Below, piece after piece: positions 26,071 to 34,572 of a DNA stretch of 64,000 bases. Made by a program: the position numbers and the translations under genes. Where the stretch lies: the NCBI RefSeq assembly GCF_026241855.1, contig NZ_JAPJDC010000001.1:744001-808000 (forward strand), in the 5' to 3' direction. The notes beneath the pieces are model-generated. The model searched no databases. It was not told the origin of the DNA and was given only the letters and a program-made list of their open reading frames with translations. Each line of letters opens with the position of its first letter. Position 1 is the stretch's first letter. The DNA comes from Curtobacterium flaccumfaciens pv. betae (GTDB taxonomy: Bacteria; Actinomycetota; Actinomycetes; Actinomycetales; Microbacteriaceae).

Positions 26071-26700
26071 GCGGTCACGACACACCGCTCAGGTTCGCCG
26101 AGGCGGCGCGAAGTGTCGCCTGCGCGTCTGCGAACCGACGCTTTCTGCACCCCGGCGTGACGCATGCGGCGTGTCGCGCGACCAGGGCGAGGGGCGGGGC
26201 GGGCCGGCACCGGGCCTCCAGGCCGTCGGGTGACCGGAGCGCGCGAGCGGTGGGCGGTCACGACATGCCGCTCAGGTTCGCCGGGGCGGCACGAAGTGTC
26301 GCCTGCGCGTCTGCTAACCGACGCTTTCTGCACCCCGGCGTGACGCACGTGGCGTGTCGCGCGACCAGGGCGAGGGGCGGGGCGGGCCGGCACCGGGCCT
26401 CCAGGCCGTCGGGTGACCGGAGCGCGCGAGCGGTGGGCGGTCACGACATGCCGCTCAGGTTCGCCGGGGCGGCACGAAGTGTCGCCTGCGCGTCTGCTAA
26501 CCGACGCTTTCTGCACCCCGGCGTGACGCACGTGGCGTGTCGCGCGACCAGGGCGAGGGGCGGGGCGGGCCGGCACCGGGCCTCCAGGTCGTCGGGTGAC
26601 CGGAGCGCGCGAGCGGTGGGCGGTCACGACATGCCGCTCAGGTTCGCCGAGGTGGCACGAAGTGTCGCCTGCGCGCCCACGAACCGACGCGTTCTGCCAC
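26071..26700. repeat. 183-bp tandem repeat array (about 3.4 copies)
   Basis: Units begin at 26071, 26254, 26437 and 26620, giving an exact 183-bp period; the last is partial. Each starts near GCGGTCACGACA and carries GGCCTCCAGGCC hairpin sequence. Copies two and three are almost identical. The array fills a 706-bp spacer between the converging methyltransferase and molybdoprotein genes. Because 183 is divisible by three, long meaningless frames run through it on both strands; I see no gene here. Confidence 0.9.
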
Positions 26701-26745
26701 CTCGACGGCAGTCAGCGGGCGTGTCGCAGACCCACTCCCGGACGG

Positions 26746-28380
26746 TCAGCGCGCGTCGACCGTGACCGTGTGCCAGCCCGTCGCACCGTTGGGTGCCGGC
26801 GGCCGGTCCACGCTCGTCTGCACCTCGCCGTCCGCACTGGTCGCGCGCACCTCGATGCGGTGTGAGCCGGCGACCGGCGTCCACCGCACCACCCACTGTC
26901 GCCAGGTGTCCGCAGAGACCGAGTCGGCGAGTTCGGCGCGCTGCCAGTTGCCGTCTCCGACGCGGACCTCGACGGCCTTCACGCCCTTGTGCGGCTGCCA
27001 CGCGACCCCGGCGATCGCGACCGGCTTGCCGGCGGTCACCGTCGACCCGTTCCGCGGGGTGTCGATGCGGGACTCGAGCTTGACCGGGCCACGCTCCGAC
27101 CAGCCACGCGGTGTCCAGTAGCCCTGCGCGTCGGCGAACCGGGTGACCTCGAGCTCGGTGACCCACTTCGTCGCCGAGACGTACCCGAACAGGCCCGGCA
27201 CGACCATCCGCACCGGGAACCCGTGCTCGGTCGGCAGGGGCTCGCCGTTCATCCCGACCGCGAGCAGCGCCGCGGTGCCGTCGTCCTGCAGCACGTCGAG
27301 CGGGGTGCCGGCGGAGAACCCGTCGATGCTCCGTGAGAGCACCATGTCGGCGTCGCCCGTCGGACGTGCCCGGGCGAGGAGCTTCCGGATGGGGTAGCCC
27401 AGCCAGCGTGCCGTGCCGATGAGGTCACCGCCGACCTCGTTCGACACGCAGCTCAGGGTGGCCACGTGCTCCTCGAGCGGCAGCGCGAGCAGCTCGTCCC
27501 ACGTCAGCGTGATCTCCTGCTCGACCGCACCGTGGAGGCGGAGCGACCAGTCGGCGGGATCGACCTGCGGCACGCGCAGCGCCGTGTCGATCCTGTAGAA
27601 GTCGGCGTTGGGCGTGATGTAGGGGGTGATGCCGTCGACGTCGAGCGACGCACCCGCGGGGACCGCCGGTGCAGCGGTCGCCGCGGCGGGCAGCCGGATG
27701 GCCCGCCTGGCAGCAGCGGCCGCCTGCATCGCGGACGACCCCAGCCGGGAGGCGGTGCCCACCACGACCGCGACGGTCGCCGTCGCGACGCCCCAGACCA
27801 GGAACGTCCGGCGCTCCGTCGACGCGGGTCGCGGTGCCGCCGTCGGCACGGTCGCCGCGGCCTCCCACCGACGCAGCCGCTGGAGCAGCAGGCGCAGGAC
27901 GACCACCGCTGCCGCGATGCCGAGGACCGTCGGGGCACCGTCGAGCGTCCCGCTGCCCGAGCGGGTGCTGACGGCCAGCAGCGCCAGCACACCTCCGGCG
28001 GCGAACACGAGGGCGCCGAAGGGTGGGCGCACGCGTTCGAGGACACCGGCACCGGCACTGATCGCGATGACGATCACCGTCATGAGCACGAACAGGGCGA
28101 CCTTGTCCGCGGTGCCGAACACGGCGACCATGAAGTCCTTCGCACCCGGGGGAGCGAGGTCGATGACGGCGGACCCGACGGCGACCAGGGGGCTGCCCGC
28201 TCCGCCGAGCAGCAGCGCGCCGAACTCGGCGACACCGAGGAACGCGGCGGCGGCCACGACGCCGACGATCGCGGCGATCAGCGTCCAACGTCGGGTCGCA
28301 GGGCCGTCGGGCCCGCTCGGGCCGTCCGACGGACCCGCCGTCGATCGCCCGATCGGTTCGTCCGTCGTCTCGGTGGTCAC
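26746..28380 (-). CDS. Membrane-anchored molybdopterin oxidoreductase, sulfite-oxidase fold
   Basis: A 544-residue protein with about four N-terminal transmembrane helices, then a periplasm-side SUOX-fold domain. The molybdenum-ligating Cys is predicted at residue 311 in TLSCVSNEVGGD. A dimerisation immunoglobulin-like domain (KPVAIAGVAW, VEVRVGDGNW) ends the protein. It probably transfers electrons from or to a small oxo-substrate; the exact one is unknown. GTG at 28380 follows TACGCT (28392-28387) by six bases on this strand, indicating a leaderless start. Confidence 0.85.
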   Translation of the reverse strand: MTTETTDEPIGRSTAGPSDGPSGPDGPATRRWTLIAAIVGVVAAAAFLGVAEFGALLLGGAGSPLVAVGSAVIDLAPPGAKDFMVAVFGTADKVALFVLMTVIVIAISAGAGVLERVRPPFGALVFAAGGVLALLAVSTRSGSGTLDGAPTVLGIAAAVVVLRLLLQRLRRWEAAATVPTAAPRPASTERRTFLVWGVATATVAVVVGTASRLGSSAMQAAAAARRAIRLPAAATAAPAVPAGASLDVDGITPYITPNADFYRIDTALRVPQVDPADWSLRLHGAVEQEITLTWDELLALPLEEHVATLSCVSNEVGGDLIGTARWLGYPIRKLLARARPTGDADMVLSRSIDGFSAGTPLDVLQDDGTAALLAVGMNGEPLPTEHGFPVRMVVPGLFGYVSATKWVTELEVTRFADAQGYWTPRGWSERGPVKLESRIDTPRNGSTVTAGKPVAIAGVAWQPHKGVKAVEVRVGDGNWQRAELADSVSADTWRQWVVRWTPVAGSHRIEVRATSADGEVQTSVDRPPAPNGATGWHTVTVDAR

Positions 28381-28489
28381 CGCCCGAGCGTAGGTCTCCC
28401 GGCCGCTCGTGGGCTGTGTGTGCGGGCTTCCCCGCGCGTTCATCGGGTTCGGCCAGCAGGTGGCGCGCGGCTCGTGGGAGGATCGGACC

Positions 28490-29272
28490 GTGCTGCAGCG
28501 TCCGGATGGTGTCCCGCGGTCCGGTCGTGCCCGCGGTGCACAGCGGACACCGATGTCTCCGGCACGTCGACTCGCCACCCTGCGCTGGGTGATCGTCGCC
28601 GTCTGGCTGGTCCTCCTGATCACCCGGATCGTCGTCGTCTCGACGGCGCCGGGCGTCGACCTCTCCTGGTACGGCATCGTCGAGTTCGGCGCGATCGCCC
28701 TCGGCGTCGTGGTCATCGTGGTCGCCGTCGTGCGGACCGCGACGGCACGGCGGCGGCAGGCGGACGAAGCCCTCGCGCTCGCCATCCGGCGGATCGACCC
28801 GACGGTGTGGCTCGTGCCGGCGGCGCCGACACCGGAACTCCGTGGCATCGTCGACGAGGTCCGTCCGGACACCCACCTCGGTTCGCGCGTGACCTGGGCC
28901 TTCGGCGCCACCGAGGCCTCCCTGTGGGAACTCGACGAACGACGGGCGACCCGGCTGCTCGTGATCCGGTGGAGCCGTGTCGTGCACGTCGGACTCGAGG
29001 ACGTGGCGGAGGGCTTGGACGGCTCGGGACGACTCGGCGGTGCAGCGGAGAACGGCGTCGCGGGGCGACCCGGCGGCTCGCCGCGACCTGGCGGTTCCGG
29101 TGGTGCTCGCCGCGCGTGTGCGGTGGCGATCCACCACGTGCGACCGGACGACACCCCCGCCGTGGCGACCTTCTTCGTCCGGACGGCCCCGGGTTCGCGT
29201 CGGCTGCTCGGACGCGGTCCGCGGCTGGACCGACTCGTCGCCGACCTGGCACGGGAACGCATCGTCGCCTGA
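28490..29272 (+). CDS. Hypothetical two-helix membrane protein
   Basis: A 260-residue protein that I do not recognise. Two hydrophobic segments (WVIVAVWLVLLITRIVVV and IALGVVVIVVAVV) precede a basic stretch and a soluble C-terminal domain with LLVIRWSRVVHVGLEDVAEG. GTG at 28490 follows GGGAGG with eight-base spacing; ATG at 28553 would also keep both helices. A Gly-rich loop of about 20 residues interrupts the soluble part. It is divergent from the molybdoprotein. Confidence 0.6.
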   Translation: MLQRPDGVPRSGRARGAQRTPMSPARRLATLRWVIVAVWLVLLITRIVVVSTAPGVDLSWYGIVEFGAIALGVVVIVVAVVRTATARRRQADEALALAIRRIDPTVWLVPAAPTPELRGIVDEVRPDTHLGSRVTWAFGATEASLWELDERRATRLLVIRWSRVVHVGLEDVAEGLDGSGRLGGAAENGVAGRPGGSPRPGGSGGARRACAVAIHHVRPDDTPAVATFFVRTAPGSRRLLGRGPRLDRLVADLARERIVA

Positions 29273-29278
29273 CGCGGC

Positions 29279-29307
29279 GGAGGGCCCCGGGTTCAGCGAG
29301 GCCCTCC
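29279..29307. terminator. Hairpin between converging genes
   Basis: GGAGGGCC (29279-29286) pairs with GGCCCTCC (29300-29307). It lies between the 28490 membrane-protein gene and the 3' end of gnd, and could serve both. Confidence 0.55.
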
Positions 29308-29371
29308 TGGCGATGCCCCGCACCGACCACGGTGGTCGGCAGGGGCGCGGCAGCGGTAGCGGGCGCGGTCG

Positions 29372-30829
29372 TCAGTGCGTGGACGGCTCCTGTTCGACCT
29401 CGCGGCGGTCGTCGTCGGACCACAGCGTGTGGAAGGTGCCGTCCTTGTCGATGCGCTGGTAGGTGTGTGCGCCGAAGAAGTCGCGCTGGCCCTGGATCAG
29501 CGACGCCGGCAGACGGTCGGACGCGAGCGAGTCGAAGTACGACAGCGCGGACGAGAAGCCCGGCGCGGGGACGCCCGACGCTGCCGCGATGCCGACGATG
29601 CGGCGCCAGGCGGCTTCGCCCTCGGCCACCGCGTTCGCGAAGTACGGGTCGACCAGCAGCGACTCGAGCTTCGGGTTCTCGGCGTACGCCTCGACGATGC
29701 GGTTCAGGAACTGGGCACGGATGATGCAGCCGCCCCGCCAGATCTTCGCGACGTTGCCGAGGTCGATGTCCCAGCCGTACTCCTTCGCCCCGGCGATGAT
29801 GAGGTCGAACCCCTGTGCGTACGCGACGACCTTCGAAGCGTAGAGCGCCGCACGGACGTCGTCGGCGAAGGTGTCCGGCACCTCGGCGATCTGCGGACGG
29901 TTCTTGACCGACTGCTGCACGGCGGCACGCTGCGTCGGCTTCGACGACACCGCACGGGCGAACACGGCTTCACCGATGCCCGACACCGGGATGCCCAGAC
30001 CCACGGCGTTCTGCACGGTCCAGACGCCGGTGCCCTTCGAGCCGGCCGCGTCACGGATGACGTCGACGAGCGGCTTGCCGGTGTCGGCGTCGCGCTGCTT
30101 GAGGACCTCGCCGGTGATCTCGATCAGGTAGGACTCGAGGTCGCCCTTGTTCCACTCGTCGAAGACCTGCACCAGGTCCTCCACCGAGAGTCCGCCGACG
30201 CGACGGAGCAGGTCGTACGACTCGGCGATGAGCTGCATGTCGGCGTACTCGATGCCGTTGTGCACCATCTTGACGAAGTGCCCGGCGCCGTCGGTGCCGA
30301 TGTGGGTCACGCACGGTTCGCCTTCGGCCACCGCGGCGATCGACTTGAGGATCGGCCCGAGCGTCTCCCAGGCCTCCTTCGAGCCGCCCGGCATGATCGA
30401 CGGGCCCTTGAGCGCGCCCTCTTCACCACCGGAGATGCCGGTGCCGACGAAGTTCAGCCCCTTCTCGCGCAGGTCGTGCTCACGTCGGATGGTGTCGTGG
30501 AAGTTCGCGTTGCCGCCGTCGACGATGATGTCGCCCGGTTCGAACCGTTCGGCGAGCTGCCCGATCACGGCGTCGGTGCCCTTGCCGGCCTGCACCATGA
30601 TGATGGCGGTCCGGGGCTTCGACAGCGAGGCGACGAACCCGTCGATGTCCTCGGACGCGATGAACCCGGCGTCGCCGTGCTCCTGGAGCAGCTCCTCGGT
30701 GCGGGCGTACGTGCGGTTGTAGACCGCCACCGTGTTGCCTTCGCGCGATGCGAGGTTGCGGGCGAGGTTCGATCCCATCACTGCGAGTCCCACGACTCCG
30801 ATGTTCGCCTGACCGTTGTTGTCTGCCAC
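29372..30829 (-). CDS. gnd: 6-phosphogluconate dehydrogenase, decarboxylating
   Basis: Oxidative pentose phosphate enzyme of 485 residues converting 6-phosphogluconate to ribulose-5-phosphate and CO2 with NADP+. The Rossmann loop is GLAVMGSNLARNLA; substrate residues are in GISGGEEGAL and the catalytic Lys in KMVHNGIEYADMQ. GTG start with AGGAGG upstream. Divergent from gluconokinase, which makes its substrate; the two starts are 112 bases apart. Confidence 0.97.
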   Translation of the reverse strand: MADNNGQANIGVVGLAVMGSNLARNLASREGNTVAVYNRTYARTEELLQEHGDAGFIASEDIDGFVASLSKPRTAIIMVQAGKGTDAVIGQLAERFEPGDIIVDGGNANFHDTIRREHDLREKGLNFVGTGISGGEEGALKGPSIMPGGSKEAWETLGPILKSIAAVAEGEPCVTHIGTDGAGHFVKMVHNGIEYADMQLIAESYDLLRRVGGLSVEDLVQVFDEWNKGDLESYLIEITGEVLKQRDADTGKPLVDVIRDAAGSKGTGVWTVQNAVGLGIPVSGIGEAVFARAVSSKPTQRAAVQQSVKNRPQIAEVPDTFADDVRAALYASKVVAYAQGFDLIIAGAKEYGWDIDLGNVAKIWRGGCIIRAQFLNRIVEAYAENPKLESLLVDPYFANAVAEGEAAWRRIVGIAAASGVPAPGFSSALSYFDSLASDRLPASLIQGQRDFFGAHTYQRIDKDGTFHTLWSDDDRREVEQEPSTH

Positions 30830-30941
30830 GGGGGCCTCCTTTGTCCTGACGTTGGCGCCCAACCTACGACCGGTGGTCTGGGACCGCACAGGTGTTCCGG
30901 GAACTGGGGACCAGAGTTCACCGGATCAATACTGTGGAGGG

Positions 30942-31481
30942 ATGAGCGAGCTCGCTGTCCACCCGCCCGTCCTCGTGATGGGGGTCTCCGGCTCCGGCAA
31001 GTCCACCATCGGCCAGGCGCTCACCGACGCCCTGGTCGCGCAGGGTGAACCGTGCGTCTTCGTCGACGCCGATGACCTGCACCCGGCCGCCAACAAGGAG
31101 AAGATGCGGCAGGGCATCCCGCTCACCGACGAGGACCGCTGGCCGTGGATCGACGCCTGCGCCGAGCGGATCGCCGCGGTCGAATCGGGCGGCTCCCGGT
31201 GCGTGATGGCGAACTCGGCGCTCAAGCGCGCCTACCGGGACCGTCTGCGCGAGTCGGCGCCGGGTCTCGTCATCGCTTTCCTCGACGGGTCGCGCGACCT
31301 GATCGCCGAACGGCAGTCCCACCGCCAGCACGAGTACATGCCGACGACGCTGCTCGACTCGCAGTTCGCGACCCTCGAGCGGCCGCAGCACGACGAGGCC
31401 GCCGTCGCGGTGTCGATCGACGGATCGGTCGACGACACCGTGCAGGAGATCCTCGCCGCGCTCGCGGTCACCACCGACTGA
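30942..31481 (+). CDS. Gluconokinase
   Basis: A 179-residue GntK-type kinase phosphorylating gluconate to 6-phosphogluconate. P-loop GVSGSGKSTIG, then DADDLHPAANKEKM, the family signature GIPLTDEDRWPWI, and QFATLERP. Length is standard. GGAGGG precedes the ATG, although TACTGT (30930-30935) also lies six bases before it. Divergent from gnd, so gluconate catabolism is locally organised. Confidence 0.94.
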   Translation: MSELAVHPPVLVMGVSGSGKSTIGQALTDALVAQGEPCVFVDADDLHPAANKEKMRQGIPLTDEDRWPWIDACAERIAAVESGGSRCVMANSALKRAYRDRLRESAPGLVIAFLDGSRDLIAERQSHRQHEYMPTTLLDSQFATLERPQHDEAAVAVSIDGSVDDTVQEILAALAVTTD

Positions 31482-31603
31482 CGAGCGTCGACGACTTGCG
31501 ACGGATCCTGGCGGTTCCTCCACAGGGCGCAGCACGGCCGTCGCCATCCCCAACCGATCCCCGGTCCCGTCTGCTTCGAGGCGGACGCTCGTACCGTCGT
31601 TCC

Positions 31604-31861
31604 ATGACCACGATCACTGCAGCCCGTTCAGATACCACTCTTGGTACCATCGACCCCATGGCCATGACCCTCCGACTCGACGATGCCGAGGCAGCGGCGT
31701 TGCGCAAGCGTGCTGACCTCGAGGAGCGCTCGATGCAGGAAGTCGCCCGCGCCGCCATCCGCGAGTACGTCGAGCAGCACAGCCGCAGCGATCTGATCGA
31801 CGGCGTCCTCGACCGAGAACTCCCGCGCTACGCAGAGGCGCTCGAACGACTCGGCAAGTGA
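31604..31861 (+). CDS. Ribbon-helix-helix antitoxin
   Basis: CopG-type antitoxin with MTLRLDDAEAAALRKRADLE forming the ribbon and first helix, and SMQEVARAAIREYVEQHS the second. Two starts are possible: ATG 31604 (85 residues; TACCGT six bases upstream) and ATG 31658 (67 residues, closer to usual family length; TACCAT seven bases upstream). The stop overlaps the Fic gene start (GTGA), a classic type II toxin-antitoxin layout. Confidence 0.82.
   Translation: MTTITAARSDTTLGTIDPMAMTLRLDDAEAAALRKRADLEERSMQEVARAAIREYVEQHSRSDLIDGVLDRELPRYAEALERLGK
31633..31646. promoter_or_regulatory. Inverted repeat TACCA-N4-TGGTA, possible antitoxin operator
   Basis: TACCA (31633-31637) and TGGTA (31642-31646) form a small palindrome overlapping the possible TACCAT box at 31645-31650 just before the second start. 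Autorepression by the ribbon-helix-helix protein is plausible. If so, 31658 would be the true start. Confidence 0.4.
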
Positions 31862-32235
31862 TCCACCTCACGACCGACGAGGCGTTGCACGTCGCTCGTC
31901 GGACCCTGGGGGCTGACTACGCGATCCGCGACGTCGGACTGCTCGAGGCGGCGGTCGCGCGACCCGCCGCGTCGGTGGGCGGGAACGATGCCTACCCGAC
32001 GCTGGTCGAGAAGGCGGCGGCGCTCGTCCACTCCGCCGTCCGGAACCATGCCCTGGTCGACGGCAACAAGCGCCTCGGGCTGATGCTGCTCGTGGTCTTC
32101 CTCGGCGTGAACGGGGTCCGGCTCCACGCCTCGAACGATCAGGCGTACGACTTCATCGTCGCGATCGCCGAAGGGGAACTCGATGCCGTACCGGAGATCG
32201 CTGCGGCTCTGAGCTCGATGGTCTCGGACGCCTGA
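31858..32235 (+). CDS. Fic/Doc-family toxin
   Basis: A 125-residue Doc-like protein whose active-site motif is HALVDGNKR (His64 to Arg72), close to the Fic core HxFxDGNKR but with Leu at the usual Phe. Doc toxins modify elongation factor Tu; other Fic proteins AMPylate targets. The all-helical small size and the upstream ribbon-helix-helix antitoxin support a Doc-type toxin-antitoxin system. GTG start at 31858 overlaps the antitoxin stop. Confidence 0.88.
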   Translation: MIHLTTDEALHVARRTLGADYAIRDVGLLEAAVARPAASVGGNDAYPTLVEKAAALVHSAVRNHALVDGNKRLGLMLLVVFLGVNGVRLHASNDQAYDFIVAIAEGELDAVPEIAAALSSMVSDA

Positions 32236-32265
32236 ACGGCCGCTTGGACGGGGAACGGTCAGCGA

Positions 32266-32865
32266 TCAGCGGCGCACCGCACTGATCGCCCCGTGCGGCC
32301 GGTGCCCCGGGTCCGTGCGGGTGTGGACGTCCACCACGTCGAAGCCCGCTTCGTCCAGCAGCGCCGCCAGGGACGCGACCGGCCAGCGGTAGGCGGTGAC
32401 GACCGCGTGGTCGAAGGCTTCGACCGCGTCGCCCTCGAAGAACCCGAGCAGCAACCCACCGCCGGGGGTGAGCACCCGACGGAACTCGTCGAGTGGCCCA
32501 CCGATCCGCGACGGTTCGTGGTGGATCACCGAGTACCAGCCCAGGACCCCGTCGACGCTGCCGTCCGCGAGCGGGAGCGCGTCGAGCGACCCGACCCGGA
32601 AGTCGACCGAGGCGCCGTGCGTCCGTCGTGCGTGCTCGACGAACTCCGGCGCCGCGTCGATGCCGCTGACCCGGTGCCCCTGCCGTGCGAGGTGCGCCGT
32701 CCAGTGACCGGGGCCGCACCCGGCGTCGACCAGGGCACCGCTCTGACCGGCTGCCCAGGCGTCGACGAGGGCTCGGTCGTCGGGGTGGACGGCGTCCATC
32801 GACCCGAGCAGCGCCGCGTACTCGTCGGCCCGAGCGCTGTACGCCGCCGTCACCCGCTCCGTCAT
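32266..32865 (-). CDS. Class I SAM-dependent methyltransferase
   Basis: A 199-residue methyltransferase of the Methyltransf_11/25 type: motif I VDAGCGPGHWTAHLA, then GIDAAPEFVEHAR, DALPLADGSVDGV and EFRRVLTPGGGLLLGF. Substrate unknown. ATG at 32865 follows TACGGT by seven bases on this strand, without a Shine-Dalgarno sequence. Confidence 0.85.
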   Translation of the reverse strand: MTERVTAAYSARADEYAALLGSMDAVHPDDRALVDAWAAGQSGALVDAGCGPGHWTAHLARQGHRVSGIDAAPEFVEHARRTHGASVDFRVGSLDALPLADGSVDGVLGWYSVIHHEPSRIGGPLDEFRRVLTPGGGLLLGFFEGDAVEAFDHAVVTAYRWPVASLAALLDEAGFDVVDVHTRTDPGHRPHGAISAVRR

Positions 32866-32896
32866 GCGCCCGACCGTACCGCCGCAGCGCCGAACC

Positions 32897-32957
32897 GTGC
32901 GAGGTTCCGTGTTCCGTGCGACCCGGCAACCCTCGCACGGAGCACGGAACCTCGCAC
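32897..32957. repeat. 61-bp palindromic element, copy 2
   Basis: Arms GTGCGAGGTTCCGTGTTCCG... (32897-32921) and its complement (32933-32957) match at 24 of 25 positions around an 11-base loop. It is the same length and shares outer arm sequence with 17767-17827. Located between the methyltransferase start and the uxaC 3' end. Confidence 0.8.
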
Positions 32958-33013
32958 CACGCGGCAGCACCACGCCGCACCACCCGCGCCGCGCCGCCCC
33001 GCACCCGCCCGCG

Positions 33014-34513
33014 TCAGAGCTTGAACGTCGCCCGCGGGATGTCGGACACGATGCGCCGGGCGGTGCTGACGGCGTCCTCCTCGGAGATCTGGTGCGTGAC
33101 CACGAGCGACGCCAGGTACGCCGCGTCCGTCCGCCGCGCCATGTCGTGCCGCGCGGGGATGGAGCAGTACGCGCGGGTGTCGTCGATGAACCCGGAGGTC
33201 TTGGTGAAGGACGCGGAGTCGGTGACGGCCGACCGGTATCGCCCGATGGCCGCCGGGGTGTCGATGAACCACCACGGCGCGCCCGCGTACACGGCGGGGT
33301 AGAAGCCCGCGAGCGGCCCGATCTCGCGCGAGAAGACCGTCTCGTCGACGGTGAAGAGCACCAGGTGAAAACCGGGAGCCGTGCCGAAGGACTCGAGCAG
33401 CGGCCGGAGCGGCTCGGTGAAGGACCCGACGGCCGGCAGGTCGTGCCCGGTGTCCGGCCCGAAGCGCTCGAGCGTCGGGGTGTGGTGGTTCCGGATCACG
33501 CCGGGGTGCAGTTGCATGACGAGGCCGTCCTCGACGCTCATCTCCGCCCAGCGGTAGAGCATGTCGTGCCGGTACGCCGTCGCCTCGGCCTCGGTGACCG
33601 ACGACGCATCGCGCAGCGCCGCCGCATGGATGCGTTCCCGCTCGCTCGACGGCAGGGGAGCGGAGCCCGCGTCGAGCACCCCGGTGTCCGTGGCGGTCGC
33701 GCCGTGCTCGATGAAGTAGTGGCGACGTGCGCGGAGAGCCGCCAGCAGCCCCGCGTGGGTGCCCGTGTCGATGCCGGCGGCCTCGCCGATCGACGCGACC
33801 ACGGGCCTCCAGTCCGACCGCGTCGGGTCGAACACGGCGTCCGCGCGGAACGTGGGGAGCACCCGGCCGGTGAAGCCGGGGTCCGCCGCGAGCTGCGCGT
33901 GCGCAGCGAGGTCGTCCGCCGGGCCGTCCGTGGTGGCGAGGACCTCGATGCCGAAGGCGTCGAAGAGCGCGCGCGGCCGGAAGGCGGGGGACGCCAGCAG
34001 GCCGGCGATGTGGTCGTACTGGTCGTCCGCGTTCGCGGCGGACGGCGCCTGCTCGAGCCCGAACACGTCGTGCAGCTCCGTCTCGAACCAGTAGCGCACG
34101 GGGGTCCCGAGGAAGTCGTCCCAGTGCTCCGCCAGCTGCCGCCAGACGGCGCGGCCTGGCGGCGTCGGCTCAGCGGCATCGCGCCAGCGATGCGCCGACG
34201 CCGCCGGGCGAGCCTGCGAGCCCGGGCGGGGCCCCGACAGGTCCGTGCGTCCCAGCGCGGCCAGGTCCACCCCGTTCGCGTGCAGCAGGCGGAGCACGTA
34301 GTGGTCGGGCGTGATGAGCAGCGATGCGGGGTCGCTGAACGGCTGGTCCGAGGCGATCAGCGCCGCGTCGACGTGCCCGTGCGGCGAGATGATCGGGGCG
34401 TCCTTGACCGCCTCGTACACGGTGCGTGCCACGGCTCGTGCTCCGGGGTCGGCGGGGAACAGCCGGTCGGGGTGCGGTGCGAGCCGGGTGGGGGTGCTGG
34501 TGCGGGTCATCAT
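33014..34513 (-). CDS. uxaC: Glucuronate isomerase
   Basis: Amidohydrolase-fold isomerase of 499 residues converting D-glucuronate to D-fructuronate (or galacturonate to tagaturonate). Metal-site HGHVD appears near residue 45; RYWFETELHDVFG, LMAHPGVI-like LQLHPGVIRNHHTP, and FYPAVYAGAPWWFIDTP follow family conservation. AAGGAG precedes two tandem ATG codons (34513 and 34510). It is transcribed away from the LacI gene's 3' end. Confidence 0.94.
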   Translation of the reverse strand: MMTRTSTPTRLAPHPDRLFPADPGARAVARTVYEAVKDAPIISPHGHVDAALIASDQPFSDPASLLITPDHYVLRLLHANGVDLAALGRTDLSGPRPGSQARPAASAHRWRDAAEPTPPGRAVWRQLAEHWDDFLGTPVRYWFETELHDVFGLEQAPSAANADDQYDHIAGLLASPAFRPRALFDAFGIEVLATTDGPADDLAAHAQLAADPGFTGRVLPTFRADAVFDPTRSDWRPVVASIGEAAGIDTGTHAGLLAALRARRHYFIEHGATATDTGVLDAGSAPLPSSERERIHAAALRDASSVTEAEATAYRHDMLYRWAEMSVEDGLVMQLHPGVIRNHHTPTLERFGPDTGHDLPAVGSFTEPLRPLLESFGTAPGFHLVLFTVDETVFSREIGPLAGFYPAVYAGAPWWFIDTPAAIGRYRSAVTDSASFTKTSGFIDDTRAYCSIPARHDMARRTDAAYLASLVVTHQISEEDAVSTARRIVSDIPRATFKL

Positions 34514-34572
34514 CAACTCCTTCGGGGGCGGCGAGTTCGCCGGTGGCGAGTGCGGGGGCTGCTCGTGCGGGA

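Noticed and set aside
26071..26700. CRISPR array
   Set aside because: 183-bp head-to-tail units without short repeats separated by unique spacers, and no cas genes.
26157..26765. Repeat protein encoded by the 183-bp array
   Set aside because: The period is divisible by three, so frames stay open on both strands by chance; no ribosome-binding site or plausible protein composition.
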